Assembly (NCBI RefSeq): GCF_039634785.1
Contig: NZ_JBBIAB010000007.1
Location: 1 to 64,000, forward strand
Direction: 5' to 3'
Origin: Tistrella mobilis
GTDB lineage: Bacteria > Pseudomonadota > Alphaproteobacteria > Tistrellales > Tistrellaceae
Length of the DNA: 64,000 nt
The notes beneath the pieces were generated by a model that ran no database searches, was not told where the DNA came from, and worked only from the letters and a program-made list of their open reading frames with translations. The position numbers and the translations under genes were made by a program. Below, piece after piece: positions 53,472 through 59,731 of the stretch; the first letter of the stretch is position 1; every line of letters begins with the position of its first letter.

Positions 53472-54320
53472 ATGACCCAGGGTTATCGCGACCACGCGGC
53501 AGAGATCCGGGACGACTTCACCAGGGATCAGCATTGGGAGAAGCTGACCCAGGAGGAGCACGCGATCTGGCGCTTTCTGTTCGAACGCCAGGCCCGGATT
53601 CTGCGCGACCGGGCCGTTCCGGCCTTCATCGACGGGCTTTCGGGCCTGGGCATCGCGGCGGACGGCGTGCCGGAATTCGAGCGCCTCTCCGACGTTCTGG
53701 AAAAGACCACCGGCTGGCGGATCGTCTGCGTGCCGGGGCTGGTACCGGACGACGTGTTTTTCCGCCACCTGTCGGAACGCCGCTTCCCCTCCACCAGCTT
53801 CATCCGCACCCGCGAGCAACTGGACTATCTGCAGGAACCCGACGTCTTCCACGACATCTACGGCCATGTGCCGCTGCTGATGAACCCGGTTTTTGCCGAT
53901 TACATGCAGGCCTATGGCCAGGCCGGGCTCAGGGCCGATGCCCGTCACTGCCTGCACAATCTGGCCCGGCTCTACTGGTACACGGTGGAGTTCGGCCTGA
54001 TCGCCACGGATGACGGCCTGCGCATCTACGGATCGGGCATCGCCTCGTCGAAGGGGGAATCGATCTATGCGCTGGAGGATCGGCGCCCCAACCGGCTGGG
54101 CTTCGACCTGCGGCGGGTGATGCGCACCCGCTATCGCATCGATGATTTTCAGGAGACCTATTTCGTCATCCGGTCCTTCGAAGAGCTGTTCGAAGAGACC
54201 GCGCAGGACTTCCAGCCGATCTATGACGAAATGGCCAGCGCCGGCGACTATGCCCCTGGCGACGTCCTGCCCGAGGACCGGTTGTACCAGCCCAACCCAC
54301 CGGGCGCCGAAGCCGCCTGA
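53472..54320 (+). CDS. phhA: Phenylalanine 4-monooxygenase
   Basis: This 282-residue aromatic amino acid hydroxylase has FPSTSFIRTREQLDYLQEPDVF-type sequence, here written as FIRTREQLDYLQEPD then VFHDIYGHVPLL (two iron-ligand His), and YWYTVEFGLI (third ligand Glu). It converts phenylalanine to tyrosine using tetrahydropterin and oxygen. The start at 53472 removes 25 unconserved residues. No pterin carbinolamine dehydratase gene (phhB) is adjacent. A strong terminator follows. Confidence 0.93.
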   Translation: MTQGYRDHAAEIRDDFTRDQHWEKLTQEEHAIWRFLFERQARILRDRAVPAFIDGLSGLGIAADGVPEFERLSDVLEKTTGWRIVCVPGLVPDDVFFRHLSERRFPSTSFIRTREQLDYLQEPDVFHDIYGHVPLLMNPVFADYMQAYGQAGLRADARHCLHNLARLYWYTVEFGLIATDDGLRIYGSGIASSKGESIYALEDRRPNRLGFDLRRVMRTRYRIDDFQETYFVIRSFEELFEETAQDFQPIYDEMASAGDYAPGDVLPEDRLYQPNPPGAEAA

Positions 54321-54345
54321 CCACCGGACCATCGGCCGCTTTTCA

Positions 54346-54374
54346 CCCCGCCATCCCCTGGATGGCGGGGTTTT
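54346..54374 (+). terminator. Rho-independent terminator after phhA
   Basis: A perfect 9-bp stem (54346-54354 CCCCGCCAT with 54362-54370) is followed by TTTT. It separates phhA from the small-RNA array. Confidence 0.87.
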
Positions 54375-54438
54375 GCATAGGCATATTTCGCATATGCAGC
54401 ACAAGCCCGGACACCTGGCCCCAGCGGGAAGTCCGGAC

Positions 54439-54538
54439 AAAAAAAGGCCGTACCAGCAATCTGATACGGCCCAAGTCTAGGGAGGAAACGCCCAAGAAGA
54501 TGGGCAGCATCACCAGACGCACAGCGTCTTATGACGCA
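54439..54538 (-). ncRNA. Small RNA copy A of a three-copy array
   Basis: On the minus strand a transcript of about 100 nt would start near 54538, run through a 5' hairpin (GCGTC, loop ATAA, GACGC), a small hairpin GCCCA/TGGGC, the conserved core GTTTCCTCCCTAGACTT (54473-54489), and a terminator stem ending in seven T residues (54439-54445). The core is complementary to Shine-Dalgarno sequences. The design recalls the CcsR/cuckoo, alpha-r14 and AbcR types of alphaproteobacterial sRNA, but family membership is unverified. No open frame is plausible here. Confidence 0.75.
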
Positions 54539-54544
54539 CTGCAA

Positions 54545-54573
54545 TATATACGCTGCGACGCAGCAGCGGTCAA
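54545..54573 (-). promoter_or_regulatory. Sigma-70 promoter of small RNA copy A
   Basis: On the minus strand TTGACC (54568-54573) and TATATA (54545-54550) are exactly 17 bp apart, a near-consensus promoter. The spacer ends GCAGCG, as in copy B. Confidence 0.72.
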
Positions 54574-54666
54574 GCGGGAATTGTAATCGGTTTCACACGC
54601 GCAAAACGGGCCTTCGCATTTGCGAAATCACAGGCCCGCCAGCGCTTCGCGACGCACCATCAGGAC

Positions 54667-54765
54667 AAAAAAAAGGCCGTACCAGCAATCGGTACGGCCC
54701 AAAGTCTAGGGAGGAAACGCCCAAAAACTGGGCTGCAACAGCGGCGCCGCCAAGCGCCCGTTACA
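54667..54765 (-). ncRNA. Small RNA copy B of a three-copy array
   Basis: On the minus strand a transcript of about 99 nt would start near 54765. Its 5' part differs from copy A, but it keeps the GCCCA/TGGGC hairpin, the identical core (54702-54718) and a terminator stem with perfect GGCCGTACC arms, ending in eight T residues (54667-54674). Conservation is restricted to the 3' half, which suggests the core and terminator are under selection. Confidence 0.75.
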
Positions 54766-54771
54766 GGTATG

Positions 54772-54800
54772 AAGATACGCTGCGGCGCACAAACGGTCAA
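54772..54800 (-). promoter_or_regulatory. Sigma-70 promoter of small RNA copy B
   Basis: On the minus strand TTGACC (54795-54800) and TATCTT (54772-54777) are exactly 17 bp apart. Confidence 0.68.
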
Positions 54801-54818
54801 GGGGCTTGTCGGGCGGAA

Positions 54819-54843
54819 TGGACAAAAAAAGCTAAGGAGGTCC
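54819..54843 (-). repeat. Possible remnant of a fourth small-RNA copy
   Basis: Between copies B and C the plus-strand text GGACAAAAAAAGC followed by AAGGAGGTCC repeats the outer edge of the other terminators (GGACAAAAAAA) next to an AGGAGG resembling the core, with the hairpin missing. It may be a decayed copy or chance. Confidence 0.35.
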
Positions 54844-54954
54844 AGGAATTCCGCGGGGTTATGCCGGTGCCGCATGCCCTGCATGCCAACCGGGCATCTG
54901 TGCAGGTGCAGCACGAACATCTTCCGGCCTGATGCGCGTCAGACGCCCGGGCGC

Positions 54955-55058
54955 AAAAAAAAGGCCGCGCCAGCAGACTGACACGGCCCTAAGTCTAGGG
55001 AGGAAACGCCCAAGGATCTGGGCAGCGGCCGCGAACGCCTGAGCGTTCACCTGCCGCG
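54955..55058 (-). ncRNA. Small RNA copy C of a three-copy array
   Basis: On the minus strand a transcript of about 104 nt would start near 55058. It has its own 5' hairpin (GAACGC, loop TCAG, GCGTTC), the GCCCA/TGGGC hairpin, the identical core (54991-55007), and a terminator stem followed by eight T residues (54955-54962). The stem sequence has diverged most but pairing is largely kept. Confidence 0.75.
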
Positions 55059-55064
55059 CTGCAA

Positions 55065-55093
55065 CATATAGAGGTTGCCCGCGAATGAGGCAA
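55065..55093 (-). promoter_or_regulatory. Sigma-70 promoter of small RNA copy C
   Basis: On the minus strand TTGCCT (55088-55093) and TATATG (55065-55070) are exactly 17 bp apart. The bases after the -10 (TTGCAG) match those of copy A. Confidence 0.68.
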
Positions 55094-55228
55094 GAGAATT
55101 TCGTGCCTCGATATTGAGCAGCAGCTCTGCGACCACCTTTCCCGACGGTTGGCACGGGATTTGAAAGAGTGGAGCAGAACCGGCAGCCCCGCTGCAGCCC
55201 CCTCCAACGCCATCCGGATCCGCCGATC

Positions 55229-56164
55229 ATGTCCGAGCCCCCCCGCCCGACCAGCCCAGAACGCCCCCGCCATGCCGCGCGCCGCGGCGCGATGCTGACC
55301 GCCATCCTTATGGCCGGACTGGCGGTTTTCCTGGGCTCCGCCCCCGCCCGGGCGGGTGACGACCCCGACGGAAAGGCCCGGGACTGGATGCTCTGCGACC
55401 AGGCCATCTCGGCCGCGGAACGTCGCCACGGCCTGCCCGACGGGCTTCTGGCGGCCATCGCCCTGGCGGAATCGGGCCGCTGGAGCAAGGAGCGCTCGGC
55501 AAGAACTGCCTGGCCCTGGACCATCTATGCCGAGGGCCGCGGCCGCTACCTGCCGAGCAAGGCGGCTGCCCTGGCGGAAATCCGCGGCCTGCGCGCCAAA
55601 GGGGTCCGGAACATCGACATCGGCTGCATGCAGGTGAACTTCCACTTTCATGGCGAGGAATTCGACGACATCACCCAGATGATCGATCCCGCCTATAATG
55701 CCGACTACGCCGCCCGCTTCCTGAAAGATCTGCAGGGCGAAACCGCGACCTGGACCGAGGCGGTCGGCTTCTATCACAGCCGCACGCCCTCCAACTCCAA
55801 GCCCTATCGCAGCCGGGTGCTGGATTTCTGGCTGGAGCGCAACGGCCATGCCCCGGCCGGCTCGGCTTCGGGCAAGCGCACGCCTGCGATCACGACCGCC
55901 GCCGAGGATGCCGCACAGCGCCAGGCACCGGCGGCTGACGAGACCCAGCTTGCCGCCGCCGACATGGCGCCCGAGACTGCCGGCGCTGACGACGCCCCCG
56001 GCGCCATCGCCCCCCGCCCCGCCGCCACTCGGGTGCATATGCCCTCCCCCGCCCGCGGCGCCACCCTCGGCCCCGTCACCAGTTCGACCCGCGGGGTCTA
56101 TCGGGCGCCCAGCGGTCAGGTTCTGCGCATGATGCGCCCCAGCGGGGCGATCGGCCTGAACTGA
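55229..56164 (+). CDS. Lytic transglycosylase-domain protein
   Basis: This 311-residue protein has a hydrophobic export segment (residues about 14-34, ending APARAG) and an SLT-like catalytic domain: ERRHGLPDGLLAAIALAESG with the catalytic Glu, RNIDIGCMQVNFHFHGEEF and YNADYAARFLKDL. It would cleave peptidoglycan in the periplasm. The C-terminal 100 residues are alanine/proline-rich and low-complexity. The ATG at 55229 gives a typical signal peptide; 20 extra residues are possible upstream. Confidence 0.82.
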   Translation: MSEPPRPTSPERPRHAARRGAMLTAILMAGLAVFLGSAPARAGDDPDGKARDWMLCDQAISAAERRHGLPDGLLAAIALAESGRWSKERSARTAWPWTIYAEGRGRYLPSKAAALAEIRGLRAKGVRNIDIGCMQVNFHFHGEEFDDITQMIDPAYNADYAARFLKDLQGETATWTEAVGFYHSRTPSNSKPYRSRVLDFWLERNGHAPAGSASGKRTPAITTAAEDAAQRQAPAADETQLAAADMAPETAGADDAPGAIAPRPAATRVHMPSPARGATLGPVTSSTRGVYRAPSGQVLRMMRPSGAIGLN

Positions 56165-56176
56165 CGTTGCGACACG

Positions 56177-56210
56177 AAAAACCCGCACCGGCCAAGGGGG
56201 CGGGTGCGGG
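56177..56210 (-). terminator. Rho-independent terminator of rpoH
   Basis: On the minus strand CCCGCACC/GGTGCGGG arms (56203-56210 with 56182-56189) are followed by five T residues (56177-56181). It lies about 28 bp after the rpoH stop. Confidence 0.8.
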
Positions 56211-56237
56211 CACATCCGGCCGGCAGAGACTGCCGGA

Positions 56238-57185
56238 TCAGTTCGGCTGGGTGCTGCCGCGCAGCTGGCGATGGCCACCGGCCGCGCGGGCGGCAATCAT
56301 CTGATCCTCGTTGACCACGCCGTCGGCGATGGCCAGTTCCAGCGTCTTCTTCTGCACCTTCTCGAAGGCCCTCACCTCGATCTGGCGCACCCGCTCGCGG
56401 CTGATGCCGTAGACCTGGGCCAGATCCTCCAGCGTCGCCGCCGGCTCTTTCAGGCAGCGCTCGGTGAAGATGTGGCGCTCGCGCTCGTTCAGGTCTTCCA
56501 GCGCCGACTGCATCAGGCCCATGCGCTTGGACTGCTCCTCGTCCTCGGCGACCATGGTTTCCTGGCTGGGCCGGCTGTCGGTCAGCCAGTCCTGCCATTC
56601 GGCATCGCCTTCGGCCGAGACCGGCGCATTCAGCGACTGGTCGGGACCGGCGAAGCGGCGGTTCATCTCCACCACCTCGTGCTCGCCGACATCCAGCTCG
56701 GTCGCGATCTTCTTCACCACCTCGGGCGGCAGGTCGCCGGCCTCGATGGCGTTCATCTGGTTCTTCAGCCGGCGCAGGTTGAAGAACAGCTTCTTCTGAG
56801 CGGCGGTGGTGCCCATCTTGACCAGCGACCACGACCGCAGGATGAACTCCTGGATCGAGGCGCGGACCCACCACATGGCATAGGTCGACAGGCGGAAACC
56901 ACGGTCGGGATCGAACCGCTTGACCGCCTGCATCAGGCCGACATTGCCCTCGGCGATAACGTCTTCCAGCGGCAGGCCGTAACCGCGATAGCCCAAAGCG
57001 ATCTTGGCGACCAGGCGCAGATGGCTGGTGATCAGCCGGCGCGCGGCGTCGGCATCGGCATGGTCCCGCCACCGGCAGGCGAGCATGAACTCCTCGTCGG
57101 CGGTCAGGATCGGGTACTTCTGAATCTCGTTCAGATAGGTCGACAGATTACTGCCGCCCGATATGGCGGGGAGTTGAGCGACCAA
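56238..57185 (-). CDS. rpoH: RNA polymerase sigma factor RpoH (heat shock)
   Basis: This 315-residue sigma-70-family protein has region 2 (DVIAEGNVGLMQAVKRFDPD, FRLSTYAMWWVRASIQEFIL), the RpoH box QKKLFFNLRRLK and region 4 (YGISRERVRQIEVRAFEKVQ). It directs RNA polymerase to heat shock promoters. The promoter at 57264-57292 matches the RpoH consensus, suggesting self-activation. Alphaproteobacteria often have two or more RpoH paralogues; only one is visible here. Confidence 0.95.
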   Translation of the reverse strand: MVAQLPAISGGSNLSTYLNEIQKYPILTADEEFMLACRWRDHADADAARRLITSHLRLVAKIALGYRGYGLPLEDVIAEGNVGLMQAVKRFDPDRGFRLSTYAMWWVRASIQEFILRSWSLVKMGTTAAQKKLFFNLRRLKNQMNAIEAGDLPPEVVKKIATELDVGEHEVVEMNRRFAGPDQSLNAPVSAEGDAEWQDWLTDSRPSQETMVAEDEEQSKRMGLMQSALEDLNERERHIFTERCLKEPAATLEDLAQVYGISRERVRQIEVRAFEKVQKKTLELAIADGVVNEDQMIAARAAGGHRQLRGSTQPN

Positions 57186-57263
57186 GACCTTCTCCTTTCG
57201 TCGTCGAGACCGAAGATGCGGCCGGACCCGGCGGTCGGCATCCGGACGGCATGTATCACGTCA

Positions 57264-57292
57264 AAATGGGGTGTCGCGGACGCAAGGGCAAG
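57264..57292 (-). promoter_or_regulatory. RpoH-type heat shock promoter upstream of rpoH
   Basis: On the minus strand CTTGCCC (57286-57292) and CCCCATTT (57264-57271) are 14 bp apart, close to the classical sigma-32 pattern CTTG..CCCCAT-T. It lies about 80 bp before the rpoH start. Confidence 0.62.
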
Positions 57293-57489
57293 GGATCCCC
57301 CCGTGACCGTTGCATGTCTGTGCCTGGCCCGGAAAAGACCCTCGGCAAAGCTGCATCCATCCGGCTCATCGACGGCGTAGGGAGATTGACCATGCGCGCC
57401 GCCCGGGGGCGAAACCATGCGGTGCTTTGCCGCGGGCGCCCCGACCGCTCATGCGCCTCCGCTCGCCCCCCTGTTCACGGGGGATCGGG

Positions 57490-57504
57490 TGGCACAGGAC
57501 TTGC
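57490..57504 (+). promoter_or_regulatory. Sigma-54 (-24/-12) promoter
   Basis: TGGCACAGGACTTGC matches the sigma-54 consensus TGGCAC-N5-TTGC, with the required GG-N10-GC spacing and a T-rich stretch after it. It lies 177 bp before the ATG at 57681, which encodes an NtrC-like Fis HTH protein. An activator with an AAA+ domain would be needed. Confidence 0.65.
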
Positions 57505-57680
57505 GCTTTTGCCCTCAATCAATGCCGGACATGGCCGGCAGGGCCGGATTTCTGCGCCCCGCCTCGCGGAATGCGACGCGTATCGCAGTGATCGTTGCAA
57601 GTTGCGTCCCGGAGACGGAGACGCAGCGCCCGCCGCCATCCGCCTGTCCACAGTCCGGGGCTCTGCCCTTGAAAGACGAG

Positions 57681-58271
57681 ATGCCGATGAACCGTATGAC
57701 AACTGTCACCGATCGCCGCCCCGCCCTGCTGCTCGTCGGCCGTGGCGACAGCTTTCCGGTGTTCGATCAGGCCTCGGGGTCGCTGATGCGGATGCCACGC
57801 ACGGCCGTGCCCGACGCCCAGCGCGCGCTTGCCGCCATCCGCGTCTCCCACCCGCCGGTGGTGATCGTGGGGCGCTTCGACGACATGCCGCGCGCCGGGC
57901 TGATCCAGCGGCTGATCGCCATCGTCCCGGACATCCGGCCGATTTTCGTGCGGCTGCCCGAAGACGACGACGAGGTGGTGGTCGGTGCCATGCGCGCCGG
58001 CGCCATCGACGTGGTGCCGCAGGACGCCTCTCCAAGCCGCATCGCCCATGCGGTGACCATGGCCATGACCTGGCGGGCCGGCTCCCTCGCGCTGCCCGAG
58101 GACGATCCGGCACAGCTGATCCGGCCGCTGGACGACGTGATCGACGAGACGATCGAACGCGCGATCCTGCTCTGCCAGGGCAATGTCACCCGGGCCGCCC
58201 AGCTGCTGGGCATCAGCAGCTCCACCATCTATCGGCGCCGCGAGCGCCGGGCCGGGAACGCCGCCGATTGA
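57681..58271 (+). CDS. Pseudo-receiver plus Fis-type HTH DNA-binding protein
   Basis: This 196-residue protein has a response-regulator-like N-terminal domain (VVIVGRFDDMPRAGLIQRLI, AMRAGAIDVVPQD), in which the phospho-acceptor Asp after the beta-3 strand is a Gly, and a C-terminal Fis/HTH_8 helix-turn-helix (ERAILLCQGNVTRAAQLLGI, SSSTIYRRRERR). It is organised like NtrC but without the AAA+ domain. It probably binds DNA without phosphorylation. ATG at 57681 or 57687 are both possible. Confidence 0.75.
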   Translation: MPMNRMTTVTDRRPALLLVGRGDSFPVFDQASGSLMRMPRTAVPDAQRALAAIRVSHPPVVIVGRFDDMPRAGLIQRLIAIVPDIRPIFVRLPEDDDEVVVGAMRAGAIDVVPQDASPSRIAHAVTMAMTWRAGSLALPEDDPAQLIRPLDDVIDETIERAILLCQGNVTRAAQLLGISSSTIYRRRERRAGNAAD

Positions 58272-58281
58272 CCTGCACCCG

Positions 58282-59481
58282 TCAGCCGAGGGCAGCCACC
58301 GCCATGCCTGCGGCGGCGGCCAGCGGCACCAGCCCCCAGACCGGCAGCCGCCAGACCAGCAGCGCCAGCAGGACCAGAATGGCGAGCGCGGCGTCCCGCG
58401 GGCCGGACACGGCCGTGACGAAGACCGGATCGTAGAGCGCCGCGGCAAGCAGCCCCAGCACCGCGGCATTGACCCCCGCCACGGCCCGCCTCGCCCCCGG
58501 ATGGCCGGCGATCCGGCCCCAGAAGGGCAGCGCCGCCACCACCAGCAGGGCGGCCGGCACGAAGATCGCGATCAGGCCGATGATCCCCGCCAGCCATCCC
58601 GGCAGCCCGCCCCAGCTGCCGGCAGCCCCCAGAAAGGCCGAGAAGGTGAACAGCGGCCCCGGCACCGCCTGGGCCAGGCCATAGCCGGCCAGGAAGGCCT
58701 GGCCGTCGACATGGCCGCCGGTTTCCGCGGCCAGCAGCGGCAGAACCACATGGCCACCGCCGAAGACCAGGCTGCCGGCCCGATACATGCCGTCGACCAG
58801 CCGGCCGGTGGCGTCGCCCGTGGCCGACCAGAGCGGCAGCAGGACCAGCCCGGCCAGGAAGATGAGCAGGGCTGCCGCCCCGGCCCGCCGCAGGGGGCGC
58901 CGGCCGGCGGGGGCCGCGGCGGCAGGTGCCGCCGGCAGATCCAGAAGCGGAACGGCCAGAAGCCCGATCAGGATGGCGCCAAGCTGCCCGGCCAGCCCGG
59001 GCAGGGTCAGGGCGACCACGGCCGCAACGGCCGCCACGCTTCGCCGGGCGCGATCGGGCGCCAGGCTGCCCGCCATCCCGGCCACCGCCTGAACCACCAC
59101 AGCCAGCGCCGCGATCTTGAGCCCGGTGGTCAGACCATCGGGCAGCCGGCCCGCCTCGGCACCGGCGCCGATGGCAAGCCCGGCCAGGATCATCAGCAGG
59201 GCGGAGGGCAGGGTGAAGCCGGCCCAGGCGGCGGCGGCCCCTGCCCAGCCGGCACGGCCGAAGCCGAGGGCGATGCCGACCTGGCTGCTCGCAGGCCCCG
59301 GCAGGAACTGACACAGCGCCACGATCCGCGCATAGGCCTCGTCGTCCAGCCAGCCGCGGCGGGCGACGAATTCGGTCCGGAAGAACCCCAGATGCGCCAC
59401 GGGGCCGCCAAAGGCGGTCAGGCCCAGCTTCAGGAAGGCCCGGAAGACCTCGCCCGCACTGCCGTCGCTGCCTGTGCCCAT
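58282..59481 (-). CDS. Chromate transporter (ChrA, long-chain CHR family)
   Basis: This 399-residue membrane protein has two CHR-type halves: KLGLTAFGGPVAHLGFFRTE near the N-terminus and GSLVFGGGHVVLPLLAAET in the second half, with about ten hydrophobic segments. The family exports chromate (or sulfate-like anions) from the cytoplasm. The start at 59481 removes 84 residues of unconserved, charged sequence. It is convergent with the regulator at 57681 and divergent from the oxidoreductase at 59732. Confidence 0.87.
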   Translation of the reverse strand: MGTGSDGSAGEVFRAFLKLGLTAFGGPVAHLGFFRTEFVARRGWLDDEAYARIVALCQFLPGPASSQVGIALGFGRAGWAGAAAAWAGFTLPSALLMILAGLAIGAGAEAGRLPDGLTTGLKIAALAVVVQAVAGMAGSLAPDRARRSVAAVAAVVALTLPGLAGQLGAILIGLLAVPLLDLPAAPAAAAPAGRRPLRRAGAAALLIFLAGLVLLPLWSATGDATGRLVDGMYRAGSLVFGGGHVVLPLLAAETGGHVDGQAFLAGYGLAQAVPGPLFTFSAFLGAAGSWGGLPGWLAGIIGLIAIFVPAALLVVAALPFWGRIAGHPGARRAVAGVNAAVLGLLAAALYDPVFVTAVSGPRDAALAILVLLALLVWRLPVWGLVPLAAAAGMAVAALG

Positions 59482-59731
59482 GCCTCGCCCCCGCACCGCT
59501 ATCTTTCGCGGGGACGATATCGTTCGACCTGACGCCCTGGCAATCCGGGCCGCGGGCGTCATGAAATCATCATGATCTCCCGCCGATGCCTGAATCCCCG
59601 CCGATCCCTGAAAACCCCGCCTCTGGTTCCGCGGCGTGGACCCTGCCACCGGCAGCATTGCGCCGCCGCGCCGGGATCGGCTACCGTTCCGAAGTGACCC
59701 GCCGGACAGATACGTCAGGGAAGATCGCCCC

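Larger units (their letters stand above)
57186..57680. other. Divergent non-coding region between rpoH and the pseudo-receiver regulator
   Basis: This 495-bp region has no credible gene. The rpoH side contains a heat shock promoter (57264-57292). The right side contains a sigma-54-type promoter (57490-57504), giving a leader of about 170 nt. The rest is GC-rich without obvious structure. Confidence 0.55.

Noticed and set aside
54660-54981. Short open frames within the small-RNA array, including a plus-strand peptide after AAGGAGG at 54834
   Set aside because: The ribosome binding site is too far (about 20 nt) from the ATG, the peptides are unconserved in composition, and the repeats conserve RNA features rather than codons.
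54430-55030. A CRISPR array reading of the three repeats
   Set aside because: Only three units, unevenly spaced by 230-290 bp, each with promoter and terminator, with no cas genes; this is a set of RNA genes.
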